A stretch of 64,000 nt of DNA from Leptolyngbya iicbica LK (GCF_004212215.1 NZ_QVFV01000002.1:1167303-1231302); one strand, 5' to 3'. Positions 46,441-54,558 are shown, numbered from the stretch's first letter. Made by a program: numbers and translations. Notes: generated by a model from the sequence alone, not told the origin.

Positions 46441-47940
46441 ATGCCTGACCAACAAAGAGGGGTCCCCCAAACAGAGAACCCCTCACAGGAAAGCGATATT
46501 CACTTAAAAGAGGCAACCATGAACCAAGCTGCTAACACTACACCGTCAACCTATTACGCTACCCCGGTCCCCTCGGAACTACGGCTAGCCCACCGTTTAG
46601 GCTTTGATGCGTTTCATGTGGGGCGAGATAGCGAGCGCAGTGCAGATCGTATGGAAAAGGAGAAGGCCAAAGAGGACTTGCTTAGCTACCTCAAGGTTAA
46701 TGGCTATAACCCCTTAGCTCAGTGGAACTGTTTTAACGCCATTTTCGGAGGGGTTACCCAGACAGGCCGATACACCTTCAGCAAGTCTGTCGAAGTGGAT
46801 GAGTTCTCCGGGGAGATCCACCGGATCGGCTATCCCGGGACCACTACCATTAAGAACCTGATCACCCTGCTAGAGGATGAACTACAGGTTCCCCTACAGG
46901 GCCTAACAGGTAGCTTCCTAGAACGTCGCCTAGAGCCCTGGTTAGAAGCCCGTACCTTTAACCCCGTGCAGCGTTACCTGGGCTCCCTAGTAGGCTCCGA
47001 ACCTGTAGAACCTTGGGGAGGTTGGGGCACCCTCGCCCGGGACGTATTCAGCCTAGAGGATGAGACCTCTCAGGTTCTCCTCACTAGTTGGATCCTGGGA
47101 GCCGTTCAAAGGGCTATGGACCCGGGCTCCCACTGGCGACAAGTGCTGATCCTCCAAGGCGAGCAAGAGGCCGGAAAGGGTCAGTTTTTACAGCAACTTT
47201 TCGGGGAGTCCTTCTACACCTCCCGAGATAGCGAGATGTCTGACGAACATGTCAAAAGAGTGATCGCTGACACCTGGGTTGTAGAACTAGAGGAGATGGA
47301 AGCGGTCCTTAATAAGCGGTCGGATGAGAACCTTAAACGATGGATAGCTACGCCTTTTGATGACCTCAAGATCAACCACAAGGAACAGACCAAGCGTAAC
47401 TACAGGCGATGTGTTATCGCTGCCAGCGTGAACAGTACCGAGTTCCTTAGGGATGACAGCGGGCATTCCCGTTATTGGATCCTACCGGGCATCAAGGCCG
47501 TTAATGTGGACTACGTCATTGCTAACCGAGACAACATCTGGCGAGAGGCCTATCGACGTTACCAGGAAGGGGAACGGGGCTGGTCCAAGGAGAAAACCAA
47601 GCTATCCGAGGCAAGAGCAAAAGACTACGAGGTTAGCAACCCTTGGTTAGACCCTTTGCAAGATGTTATCGACTCCCTACGTGATCACCGGGAGCGAGGG
47701 GACATCCAGATCGTAACTAGGACCTCTGACCTATTGACCGCTTTGGGCCTCAAAACCACGGAGCACAGACGGCACACCAAGCTCGTGGCTAGCGCTTTAG
47801 GCACCCTCGGTTACGAACAAAAGAACACCCGTGTTGAGGGCAAAAGAGCCCGTTACTGGTTTAGCCCCGATGGCGATCGCCCGTGTCGGTTCTATGTGAA
47901 ACCGGACGGGGAACACAAGTTCTCCTTTATTGACGACTAG
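46441..47940 (+). CDS. VapE-like virulence-associated E family replication ATPase
   Basis: About 499 residues. The C-terminal half carries a VapE/D5-type helicase ATPase with LILQGEQEAGKGQFLQQLFG as Walker A-like loop and WVVELEEMEAV as Walker B; the arginine finger region is near NYRRCVIAASVN. It replaces the usual Ser/Thr after Lys by Gly-Gln. VapE-type proteins initiate replication in phage satellites such as SaPIs. The start may also be 46519 (AAAGAGG upstream). It follows the RHH gene by four bases. Confidence 0.82.
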   Translation: MPDQQRGVPQTENPSQESDIHLKEATMNQAANTTPSTYYATPVPSELRLAHRLGFDAFHVGRDSERSADRMEKEKAKEDLLSYLKVNGYNPLAQWNCFNAIFGGVTQTGRYTFSKSVEVDEFSGEIHRIGYPGTTTIKNLITLLEDELQVPLQGLTGSFLERRLEPWLEARTFNPVQRYLGSLVGSEPVEPWGGWGTLARDVFSLEDETSQVLLTSWILGAVQRAMDPGSHWRQVLILQGEQEAGKGQFLQQLFGESFYTSRDSEMSDEHVKRVIADTWVVELEEMEAVLNKRSDENLKRWIATPFDDLKINHKEQTKRNYRRCVIAASVNSTEFLRDDSGHSRYWILPGIKAVNVDYVIANRDNIWREAYRRYQEGERGWSKEKTKLSEARAKDYEVSNPWLDPLQDVIDSLRDHRERGDIQIVTRTSDLLTALGLKTTEHRRHTKLVASALGTLGYEQKNTRVEGKRARYWFSPDGDRPCRFYVKPDGEHKFSFIDD

Positions 47941-47949
47941 ACAACCACC

Positions 47950-47967
47950 GGGAGCCTCTTGGCTCCC
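47950..47967 (+). terminator. GGGAGCC/GGCTCCC hairpin after the VapE-like gene
   Basis: GGGAGCC (47950-47956) pairs with GGCTCCC (47961-47967) around TCTT, followed by CTTGTT. A weak terminator or attenuation signal. Confidence 0.5.
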
Positions 47968-48001
47968 CTTGTTAACCCTTCACTAACCATCAAGGAACAC
48001 C

Positions 48002-48460
48002 ATGAAACCTCAACAGAACCCCAAGTATCAGGTCGGGGCAGTGCTTCACAAGAACGACTATGGCACCTGGATAGCCGGGGTCATTGTTGCCCTTACTGAG
48101 GATCCCTATCGCCCTAACGTTTGCTGGTTTGGTCCCGTGATCAAGGATGCAGACGGGGATGATGCTATCTCCACAGAAAGCTACTGCGATGCCTGGATAG
48201 AACGCAGGGCCTATGTCCGTAACTGTCGCCATGTGGCTAACTGCTCGGATGGAACCCGAGACCGGGAACATCTCTGGTTAGTCGCCATAGACACCTGGGC
48301 GGACTATGAAGAGATCCGCCGGGAGCGGGAACGGGAACGGGAAGAGCGTATAGCCGAAATGGCTCCCAAGAGTTCCAAGATGGGCGACTTCAATGACCTA
48401 CTACGGCAGCTCCAAAGCCTCCCCCGTATCAGACCCGAGGACTTCCCCGAGACCGCCTAA
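48002..48460 (+). CDS. hypothetical protein with charged coiled segment
   Basis: A 152-residue protein starting after AAGGAACACC. The N-terminal part (GAVLHKNDYGTWIAGVIVAL) looks beta-rich. Residues about 100-118 are a run of Arg/Glu (RRERERERE), likely a helix. The family is unknown to me. It is in the replication half of the element. Confidence 0.6.
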   Translation: MKPQQNPKYQVGAVLHKNDYGTWIAGVIVALTEDPYRPNVCWFGPVIKDADGDDAISTESYCDAWIERRAYVRNCRHVANCSDGTRDREHLWLVAIDTWADYEEIRREREREREERIAEMAPKSSKMGDFNDLLRQLQSLPRIRPEDFPETA

Positions 48461-48474
48461 CCAGACACTAAAAA

Positions 48475-48503
48475 GGGCTCCCCAGCGACCAAACCGGGAG
48501 CCC
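48475..48503 (+). terminator. GGGCTCCC/GGGAGCCC hairpin
   Basis: Eight perfect base pairs (48475-48482 with 48496-48503) around a 13-base loop, directly after the preceding gene. It uses the same stem sequence family as 47950-47967. Confidence 0.5.
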
Positions 48504-48533
48504 TATCAAGATATTCAAAAAAGAGACACTACA

Positions 48534-49106
48534 ATGATACCGTTTGAAACCCCGGAAAGCCTACCGGGGAAACACTTAGAGACCTATGAACAGGCCCTAA
48601 AACTAGGTGAAAACTACGAGGAGATCGTAGCCCAGCAGATCACCGATCTAGGCCTCCCTTGCTATCGGCTAAAGCAGCGCTTTCTGACCTCAGACCAACT
48701 ATGGGAAAACCGCTTCCGCAGGCTCCGAGGAAGACCGGAGCGGCATACCAAGGACAACCCCGGGCTACTGAGGCCCTATCAGGTCGATCTAGCGATCGCC
48801 CTCGGGAAATACCGTAGAGCCCTGGTGGAAGTCAAAGCGCTAAGCTCCCAGGCCTTTTCCCGAGACTGGATCCATGTAGGGGACGTGAGGAAGTTCGATC
48901 AGAAAGTCCTCCCGGTGGCTGCCCTAATGCTCATCAACAGGGTTACTAGGGAGGCCTGGGCGATCGCCTATGAGCCTGAAACCTGGTCCCGTAAAAAGAG
49001 CATCTGGGACCCCTCCCGTATGGACTATGTGATCCACCGTTCAGCCCTTAGCCCTTTAGAAGCCTTTGTTGATGCCCTGAAGGATGGCCTAACGGATGTC
49101 CGGTAG
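48534..49106 (+). CDS. PD-(D/E)xK-like nuclease, putative
   Basis: A 190-residue protein starting at 48534. The pattern YQVDLAIALGKYRRALVEVK (Asp, then ExK) matches the PD-(D/E)xK nuclease core, and the following helix (FSRDWIHVGDVRKFDQKV) fits the QxxxY-type helix. A resolvase or restriction-like role for the element is inferred. No closer family is recognised. The ribosome site is weak (AAGAGAC). Confidence 0.6.
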   Translation: MIPFETPESLPGKHLETYEQALKLGENYEEIVAQQITDLGLPCYRLKQRFLTSDQLWENRFRRLRGRPERHTKDNPGLLRPYQVDLAIALGKYRRALVEVKALSSQAFSRDWIHVGDVRKFDQKVLPVAALMLINRVTREAWAIAYEPETWSRKKSIWDPSRMDYVIHRSALSPLEAFVDALKDGLTDVR

Positions 49107-49371
49107 CCGTTCCCCAGGTCAGTGGACGGTTAGCCGGTTTAGTCCAACTTTAGTCCAGGCCCTTTGCAGGGAGCCCCGAAACCCTTGCCTCGTATAGACC
49201 GGGATGGTTGCCCCGTGAAGCAACCACTCAAGGGGACACCGTAACAGTGTCTCCCTGCGCCCTTTCTGAGTCCCATATTGAGACTCGGGAGGGGTTTTCC
49301 TTTTGGGCACTCCCTTACACCTTAGTTACAGAAGGACAGGCCCACATGTAGGCCCACGGGAGACAACCAAG
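49107..49371. other. short intergenic with hairpins
   Basis: No gene. Potential stems include GAGTC/GACTC around 49268-49286 followed by GGGGTTTTCCTTTT, which may be a terminator for the upstream gene, and GGGACAC/GTGTCTCC near 49233-49255. Confidence 0.45.
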
Positions 49372-49569
49372 ATGCTATTCAGGCGATCGCGACAGGAACT
49401 ACGGACACTTATCGACCTAACCCAGCTCAATACAGAGGTGCTACAGCAGATAGCCCAGAACCAACAAGAGCAAACCCGGGTCCTAAAGCGGATCGCGTCC
49501 CCTGACTCCCCCGAGCCTAGCAACATCATTCCTTTCCCCTATCCGGAGACCCAAAATGGCAACCACTAA
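49372..49569 (+). CDS. small coiled-coil hypothetical protein
   Basis: 65 residues from ATG 49372. A long helix (LIDLTQLNTEVLQQIAQNQQ) suggests a coiled coil. A proline-rich tail follows. It overlaps the next RHH gene by 14 bases, so the two are coupled. Confidence 0.5.
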   Translation: MLFRRSRQELRTLIDLTQLNTEVLQQIAQNQQEQTRVLKRIASPDSPEPSNIIPFPYPETQNGNH

Positions 49570-49735
49570 AACCCTCAAAGCCTACGTGCCGTTAGACCTA
49601 GCTGAGGTTTTGGCAGATGAAGCGGCTAGACGGAAGATCTCCCAAAGCAAAGCCGTAGAGGTTGCCATAACGCACTGGCTCATGACAGTCAACAGATATC
49701 CTCAAAAGCACACGTATCAACAGGGGCGAAAGTAA
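49556..49735 (+). CDS. ribbon-helix-helix (CopG-like) DNA-binding protein
   Basis: A 59-residue protein (too short for many ORF callers) with LKAYVPLDLAEVLADEAARR, then helix SQSKAVEVAITHWLM, as in RHH repressors. Its stop overlaps the next start (TAATG) by one base, and it overlaps the previous gene. Its function as a local regulator is inferred. Confidence 0.65.
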   Translation: MATTKTLKAYVPLDLAEVLADEAARRKISQSKAVEVAITHWLMTVNRYPQKHTYQQGRK

Positions 49736-49935
49736 TGAACCCAGAAACCATCAAGGCAGCCCAGGGTCTAGCCCAAAAGATCGCCTCAGAGCTCGGGGAA
49801 GCCGTACCCAATGCCCCCGATGTTGCCTGGGAGACCGATCCGGATCTCACGGGGGAAGCCTTAGGGATCCTAACCAAGGTCCTAACCGATATCCAACAAC
49901 AACTAGACGAATACCGAGGAGATAACGATGGCTAA
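49735..49935 (+). CDS. small hypothetical protein
   Basis: 66 residues, acidic, helical (GLAQKIASELGEAVPNAPDV, LTKVLTDIQQQLDEYRGD). It overlaps the RHH gene by a TAATG junction and the next gene by 8 bases. Coupled translation points to one operon. No domain is recognised. Confidence 0.55.
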   Translation: MNPETIKAAQGLAQKIASELGEAVPNAPDVAWETDPDLTGEALGILTKVLTDIQQQLDEYRGDNDG

Positions 49936-50569
49936 CTTAGAAGCGATCGCCCAGAAGGCCATGCAAGAGGCTATGGAGGCAGCACAGAAAGCTCGTGAGG
50001 CTAAGGCAAAAGAGGATGCAGCCCGGGAAACCCGGAAGCGTTCTAAGAAGGCCGTAGAGCGCACCCTGGAACGCTATGTAGACGCAAGACTGCTCAAGGG
50101 ACAGCTAACGCCTAAGCTTGTGCGGGCCTACATCGAAGGCAAAGAGCGCCCTATGTTTTCCTATCTAGACCTTGCCTATCGGTTGCTCAGTGACCCTGTG
50201 TATGGCCTCTTCCGAGGTCCTAAAGGGGAGTTCTTGTACAACGGTGAAACCTACAAAAACCCTCGGGACATCCAACTAGCCATCGAAGGTTACCTTGGTG
50301 AGCCCCCGGCATCTGTGGACTATATCGACTCCTTCATGCGTTCCGTGCTGACAGGGGAGCAGGCCGATAGCCCGTATACGATGATGTGGGACCTAGCCGG
50401 GGAGCAGGATAGCCTAGCCATTCCCGATGAAGAGCTTACCTTAGAGGACCAGATACAGCTTCGGGCGGTTCTCGGATTTGATCCACTGGGGGAAAGCAGC
50501 CCCCGTGAAGGTCTTAAAGAGATCCTAGAGACCGAGGAGCAGGGCTCCCAGGATAGCCCCGAGGCCTAA
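49928..50569 (+). CDS. hypothetical protein with alanine/lysine-rich coiled coil
   Basis: 213 residues. The first 45 are a basic coiled coil (QKAMQEAMEAAQKAREAKAK). A central part (FSYLDLAYRLLSDPVYGLFR) and an acidic C-terminus follow. Unknown family. An operon with the three preceding small genes. A strong terminator follows at 50619. Confidence 0.6.
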   Translation: MANLEAIAQKAMQEAMEAAQKAREAKAKEDAARETRKRSKKAVERTLERYVDARLLKGQLTPKLVRAYIEGKERPMFSYLDLAYRLLSDPVYGLFRGPKGEFLYNGETYKNPRDIQLAIEGYLGEPPASVDYIDSFMRSVLTGEQADSPYTMMWDLAGEQDSLAIPDEELTLEDQIQLRAVLGFDPLGESSPREGLKEILETEEQGSQDSPEA

Positions 50570-50618
50570 CAGTAGTTCTGCAACGTTTTCCATAAAGGGA
50601 CCTTAGAAGGTTGTCACA

Positions 50619-50642
50619 CCCCGGTTAACCCCGGGGTTTTCT
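50619..50642 (+). terminator. rho-independent terminator
   Basis: CCCCGG (50619-50624) pairs with CCGGGG (50631-50636) around TTAACC, followed by TTTTCTT. It closes the operon of the small genes 49372-50569. Confidence 0.8.
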
Positions 50643-50722
50643 TATGGCTTTGGGTCTCACTTTGGGATCTTTGGGTCTCACAATGTCTTACGGGTTAGTT
50701 ATAGGAATATCGAGGATCCGTA

Positions 50723-50899
50723 ATGTGTTCTATCACTTTCAGGGCACCTGAGTCTGAGAAGGAAACCTTAGAGGCGATCGCGGCTAAATACCGGGTCCCC
50801 TCTAGCTACATTCTCCGGACCCTGCTAAAGGCCCAAACCCGAGGCCTAGTCAGCTTCCGAGACTACATGGAGACCACAGAGGAAACAGCCAGTGTCTAA
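50723..50899 (+). CDS. 58-residue RHH/HTH-like small protein
   Basis: An ORF too short for the usual cut-off: MCSITFRAPESEKETLEAIA and continuing to a stop codon at 50899. The strand-helix-helix layout fits an RHH protein. It overlaps the GTG start of the tape-measure-like gene (50892) by eight bases, so they should be coupled. Confidence 0.55.
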   Translation: MCSITFRAPESEKETLEAIAAKYRVPSSYILRTLLKAQTRGLVSFRDYMETTEETASV

Positions 50900-52598
50900 C
50901 TCCGTAGTTGTAACTTTAACCGGTGACGCTTCCCAACTAAACCGGGTCCTCGGGGATGTTAACGGGAAGGTTAACAGCCTAGGATCCTCCGTTGGGGCTA
51001 CCGGGGGCATGGTGGGAAAACTGCTCGGGGGTCTATCTACCGTTGCCATCGGGGGAGCCTTAGCCGGGGTCACTGCCTTAGGCGCCGGGGTTGCCGGGTT
51101 AGCTTCTATGCTTCCTGAGGCAGCCTCCCAGACTAATAGCATTCTGGCTAGTGCGGGGGCTGTTGCTGACGGCCTCGGGGTTAGCTTCGATGAGGCTAGG
51201 GAGATCACCCGGGGGTTAACCGGGGATATCGCCCGGATGGCTTCAGAGTTGCCGGGGGCAACCAGTCTCTATACGGACCTGAGCAACCAGATCAGCGATA
51301 CGTTAGCTAAGGCATCCGGGGGCAACCTCGAGACCTTTAAGGATCAGCTTAAGGACATCACAGATAGTGCAGGAGTCCTGTCAGTCCGGGCCGGGATAGA
51401 CGGCAGTGAAGCCGGGAGCACCATAGACCGGCTCCTTAATGGTGGTCTGACGATCTCGGGGCTACGTCAGCTCCGGTTAGGAGAACAGAACCCGAGACTG
51501 GTTAGCCTCTTGGAGGAGGCCCTAGACGGCTCCGAGCTTGCGGATCTGCAACTAGAGGACCGGGTTAGTCTGCTGAATGACGTCCTTAATGATGCCATCC
51601 CCGATGAAGCATTAGATCAGATGAGGGGCAGTGCTGCTAGTGCCCTTGAGGGGATCCGGACATCCTTGCTGGATCCTAACGTAGGTCTCTTTGGATGGCT
51701 CCGAGGCCTAGCCCGGTTTGAGGGGAAAAACGCCTATGAACTGCTAGGGGTTGCCACCGGGAAGATCCTAGACCTAGGGCAGTCAGCAGGGGACCTCCTG
51801 AACCGCCTAGGGTTCTCCGGGGTGGATCCAATGGAGACCGTAGGGTCCTTTCTGATGACCGTAGGTCGCTGGGCTGATAGTGCTAGGGGTTTCCTCGATA
51901 ATGCCGGTCTGGGCTCCCTAGATATTAACCCTGAGGGCCTAGCAACCGGGCTAGCATCTTGGGTTTCCCAGATGATCGATAACCTAGGTGTCTGGTTAGC
52001 CTCCCTGGACTGGACCGAGGCCGGGACCCGGTTAGGTGGTGCCATTGTGCGGGCTATGGAGATCTTTAGGACCTTTGTTGCCAACCTCGACTATACCAGT
52101 CTCTTAGGGACGGCTGCCCAGGCTGTCCTAGGTCTAGCAAAGGGCATCTATGCAGCCATGATGACCATCACGGGGGAAACCGTTAGCTATCTCCGGGACT
52201 CGGGGGCTAGAGGTGCAAGTGCCTTAGGGTCTGCTATTACCGAGGGGTTTCAGTGGATCGTTAACAAGATCAAAGAGATGGTCCAGAGTGCGATCGCTGC
52301 TATTCCTAGTCCCGTAGGGGTCATTGGAGCTGTTACCGGGGCTATCGGGGAACGATTAACCGGGAATAACAACACGGGAGGCCTCGGGACCCCGGATGAG
52401 ACTACACCGTTGCCCAGGAGTCGGGACCTGGGACCCCGTAGGGAAACGGTCAGGTCTAACCAACCTGTGACGGTCCAGAACGTGTTTCAGGTTGATGGTC
52501 AGACGTTGTACGAGGGTGCCACTCAGCACACTATCGGGGCTATTGAGGACCTGTTTAGCGATGTGCAGAACGGTCAGTTAGGCCTAGGGCCTGCGTAG
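50892..52598 (+). CDS. phage tail tape-measure-like protein
   Basis: 568 residues with a GTG start. The N-terminus (VVVTLTGDASQLNRVLGDVN) resembles tape-measure N-termini. Residues about 43-74 are a hydrophobic Gly/Ala-rich segment (STVAIGGALAGVTALGAGVA). The C-terminal part has AIAAIPSPVGVIGAVTGAIG, as in tape-measure ends, and a tail VTVQNVFQVDGQTLYEGAT. No other tail gene is present. Alternative: an unrelated membrane protein. I think the tape-measure assignment is the better one, as inference only. Confidence 0.6.
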   Translation: MSNSVVVTLTGDASQLNRVLGDVNGKVNSLGSSVGATGGMVGKLLGGLSTVAIGGALAGVTALGAGVAGLASMLPEAASQTNSILASAGAVADGLGVSFDEAREITRGLTGDIARMASELPGATSLYTDLSNQISDTLAKASGGNLETFKDQLKDITDSAGVLSVRAGIDGSEAGSTIDRLLNGGLTISGLRQLRLGEQNPRLVSLLEEALDGSELADLQLEDRVSLLNDVLNDAIPDEALDQMRGSAASALEGIRTSLLDPNVGLFGWLRGLARFEGKNAYELLGVATGKILDLGQSAGDLLNRLGFSGVDPMETVGSFLMTVGRWADSARGFLDNAGLGSLDINPEGLATGLASWVSQMIDNLGVWLASLDWTEAGTRLGGAIVRAMEIFRTFVANLDYTSLLGTAAQAVLGLAKGIYAAMMTITGETVSYLRDSGARGASALGSAITEGFQWIVNKIKEMVQSAIAAIPSPVGVIGAVTGAIGERLTGNNNTGGLGTPDETTPLPRSRDLGPRRETVRSNQPVTVQNVFQVDGQTLYEGATQHTIGAIEDLFSDVQNGQLGLGPA

Positions 52599-52613
52599 GA
52601 GGAGATATAGAAG

Positions 52614-53006
52614 ATGCCTAAATGCAAGACTTGTTCACTACCAAAGGAAACCCTAGCCACCGTTGAGGAGATGATGCTGGCAGGGGTGGCGATCGCAGAT
52701 ATCGAGCGCTGGTTAGTTTCTCAAGGTGAAACCCCGTCTAGGAAGTCATTAGAGAACCACCGGCTAAAACACCTGGACCTCTCTCAGAAAAAGGATATTT
52801 CCCCCGATGGGACTCAAGATGTGACCACTTTGGCGGATCCCTCGCTGTCTTCAGCAGAGTTGCACAAGAAGACGATTATGGAGATGGCCCGGGTCTGCGA
52901 TCGCCTTATCGCCATGTCAAGGATCCCCAGCCTTAAAACCGAGCGGTGCTTAGGTGAGAACCTGTTTAGGCTCCATGACGCCCTATCGGAGGTCAGCTAT
53001 GACTAG
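52614..53006 (+). CDS. CxxC/HTH protein, small-terminase-like or regulatory
   Basis: 130 residues. It begins KCKTCSLPKETLATVEEMML, with Cys-x-x-Cys and a helix-turn-helix style continuation (GVAIADIERWLVSQGETPSR, KSLENHRLKHL). This layout is seen in small phage DNA-recognition proteins resembling small terminase. A second Cys pair is not clear. AGGAGATATAGAAG upstream gives a good ribosome site. It overlaps the next gene start by eight bases (52999-53006). Confidence 0.55.
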   Translation: MPKCKTCSLPKETLATVEEMMLAGVAIADIERWLVSQGETPSRKSLENHRLKHLDLSQKKDISPDGTQDVTTLADPSLSSAELHKKTIMEMARVCDRLIAMSRIPSLKTERCLGENLFRLHDALSEVSYD

Positions 53007-53760
53007 CCTATCGGATGCCCTAGAGGCCCTAGAGGGGAAGGCTAAAGGCTCCCTATCCCGACAGTCCCGAGACTGCCTTAAGCTCATCCAGGCAGCCCTA
53101 GACCTCTTCCCCGGAACCGACAACGGGACCTACGTAGAGGTGACCTTAGAGGGGCTACCAGAAGAGACCGAGCTATCCCACGGGGGAGCCCCTACCGTCT
53201 ATCAGAACGGGGCCTGGACCTTTTCTGTCGAGGATACGCTCAACAACCACAAGGCCACTAACCCCCCGAGACTGGACCCGGAAACTGCTAGGGAACTAGA
53301 GGCGATCGCAGATGACCTGGGAGACCTACTAGAGGCTCCCGTGGTGAACTGGCGGGATCTCAAGGCAGCCCTACGGGAGACGGTAAAGGCCCTAGGTGGG
53401 ATAGACCCCGAGGGCTCTAGCTACGTGCCTCCCTTGACGATCGTTTGTGATAGTGCTGGGCTTCGGGAAGGAACCATTATGCCTGGAAGCCTAGCGAGAG
53501 AACCCGGGATGTGGTTCGAAGCCCCCGGGGTCCCAGGTCGGTTGTATACAACCAGAAACACAGAGACCTTAAAACAGGAAGCCGCTAACGACTGCTTGCC
53601 CTTTCCGTGGGACCGTTGGGAACCGGCCAGCCTATTGAAGTTCTTAGATGAGCGCAAAGGGACCCCGAAGCCCCCTAGAGCCCGTATAGAGGTTGGCAAC
53701 GTCCCGGGACCTAACCTTGTGTTTGAAAACCGCACTACAGATCCGAGAGACGACCTGTAG
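52999..53760 (+). CDS. hypothetical protein, last gene of the element
   Basis: 253 residues from ATG 52999, overlapping the preceding gene. The sequence has a helical N-terminus and a central globular region (TIVCDSAGLREGTIMPGSL, EPGMWFEAPGVPGRL). No domain is recognised. A terminator (53796-53824) closes the unit. Confidence 0.55.
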   Translation: MTSLSDALEALEGKAKGSLSRQSRDCLKLIQAALDLFPGTDNGTYVEVTLEGLPEETELSHGGAPTVYQNGAWTFSVEDTLNNHKATNPPRLDPETARELEAIADDLGDLLEAPVVNWRDLKAALRETVKALGGIDPEGSSYVPPLTIVCDSAGLREGTIMPGSLAREPGMWFEAPGVPGRLYTTRNTETLKQEAANDCLPFPWDRWEPASLLKFLDERKGTPKPPRARIEVGNVPGPNLVFENRTTDPRDDL

Positions 53761-53795
53761 GGCATCCCGGGGGAAGTTCCTGAAGCAGTCTATAG

Positions 53796-53824
53796 AAGGT
53801 CCCTATACGGGGCCTTTTGTTTTG
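53796..53824 (+). terminator. rho-independent terminator near the right end
   Basis: AAGGTCCC (53796-53803) pairs with GGGGCCTT (53809-53816, one G-T pair) around TATAC, followed by TTGTTTTG. Confidence 0.75.
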
Positions 53825-53838
53825 TCCTAAGCTAGGGA

Positions 53839-53851
53839 CACCATAGGGACG
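53839..53851 (-). repeat. 13-bp inverted motif matching the left end
   Basis: CACCATAGGGACG is the exact complement of CGTCCCTATGGTG at 44124-44136, just upstream of the integrase. Paired motifs inside both ends fit arm-type integrase-binding sites. A further imperfect inverted match lies outside them (GGGTTTCCGGGCC at 44093 against CCGGGAAACCC at 53882). Confidence 0.6.
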
Positions 53852-53877
53852 TTTAGAGGGTGCAAGGCCGGGGAGAC

Positions 53878-54558
53878 CTAGCCGGGAAACCCCTGTAGCC
53901 TGCTGACGGCAGGACAGGCATAACTCCAGTCACTATCACGCTTGCCACCGGGCATGGGCAACACCGTGTGCATCAAACGTGGGCCTAAATCGCGAGCCGG
54001 GTTAATGGCATAGCCCGTCGTGCCGCCGAGAGACAACCCAATAGCGAGTACCAGCAGTCCCACAGGCAGCGCATCCAACGCGCCCAGCCCCACCGTCGGC
54101 TGAGCCAGCTGCAACACAGCAAAGACCAACACAGAGGTGCCCATCGATTCGCACATAAAGTTAGAGAGCAAGTCGCGAATCGCCGGAGAAGTGCAAAATG
54201 CGGCCATCTTAAGGTCGCGATCGCGCGTTTTGGCAAAGTGGGGCCGATAAAACAGCCACACCAAGAACGCACCCAACATCGCCCCCAAAAATTGGGCAAT
54301 CACATAGCCGGGCAACAGACTCCAGCGCAGCTTGCCCGCGATCGCCAACCCGATACTCACAGCAGGGTTCAGATGGGCACCACTAATCGCCGCCACTGAA
54401 AACACCGCCACAAAGACCGCCATGCCCCAGCCCAGAGCGATCGTGTTCCAGTCAGCAGCGTCAGCTTTCGTTTCACTGAGCACCACATTGGCCACGACAC
54501 CATTGCCCAACAAAATGAGCAGCGCAGTCCCAATAACTTCTCCGTGAAATGATTCCAT
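53878..54558 (-). pseudogene. aquaporin/glycerol facilitator (MIP), 3' end replaced by the element
   Basis: A major intrinsic protein channel. Both NPA boxes are present (SGAHLNPAVSIGL, YAINPARDLGPRL), with Asp after NPAR as in glycerol facilitators. It begins MESFHGEVIGTALLILLGNG at 54558. After DSDWSYA the frame enters the element and ends 11 or 12 residues later (SRLQGFPG), so the sixth membrane helix is lost. The lost part is at 43927-44036. The channel is probably inactive unless the element excises. Confidence 0.92.
53915..53969. repeat. attR: 55-bp direct repeat, right junction
   Basis: Identical to 44036-44090. The bases before it are of the element and those after continue the aquaporin gene. 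Confidence 0.95.

Larger units (their letters stand above)
44036..53969 (+). mobile_element. 9.88-kb integrative element inserted in an aquaporin gene
   Basis: Bounded by 55-bp perfect direct repeats (44036-44090 and 53915-53969), which are the target segment of the MIP gene. It has a tyrosine integrase at the left end reading inward, an iteron array, RHH regulators, a VapE-type replication ATPase, a nuclease-like protein, a tape-measure-like protein and a small CxxC/HTH protein, mostly in one rightward direction. There are no head, portal or large terminase genes. A phage satellite or an integrated plasmid-like element fits best. HIP1 sites occur inside it, so it has long been in cyanobacteria. 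Its high CTAG and GGATCC content sets it apart from the flanks. Confidence 0.93.
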
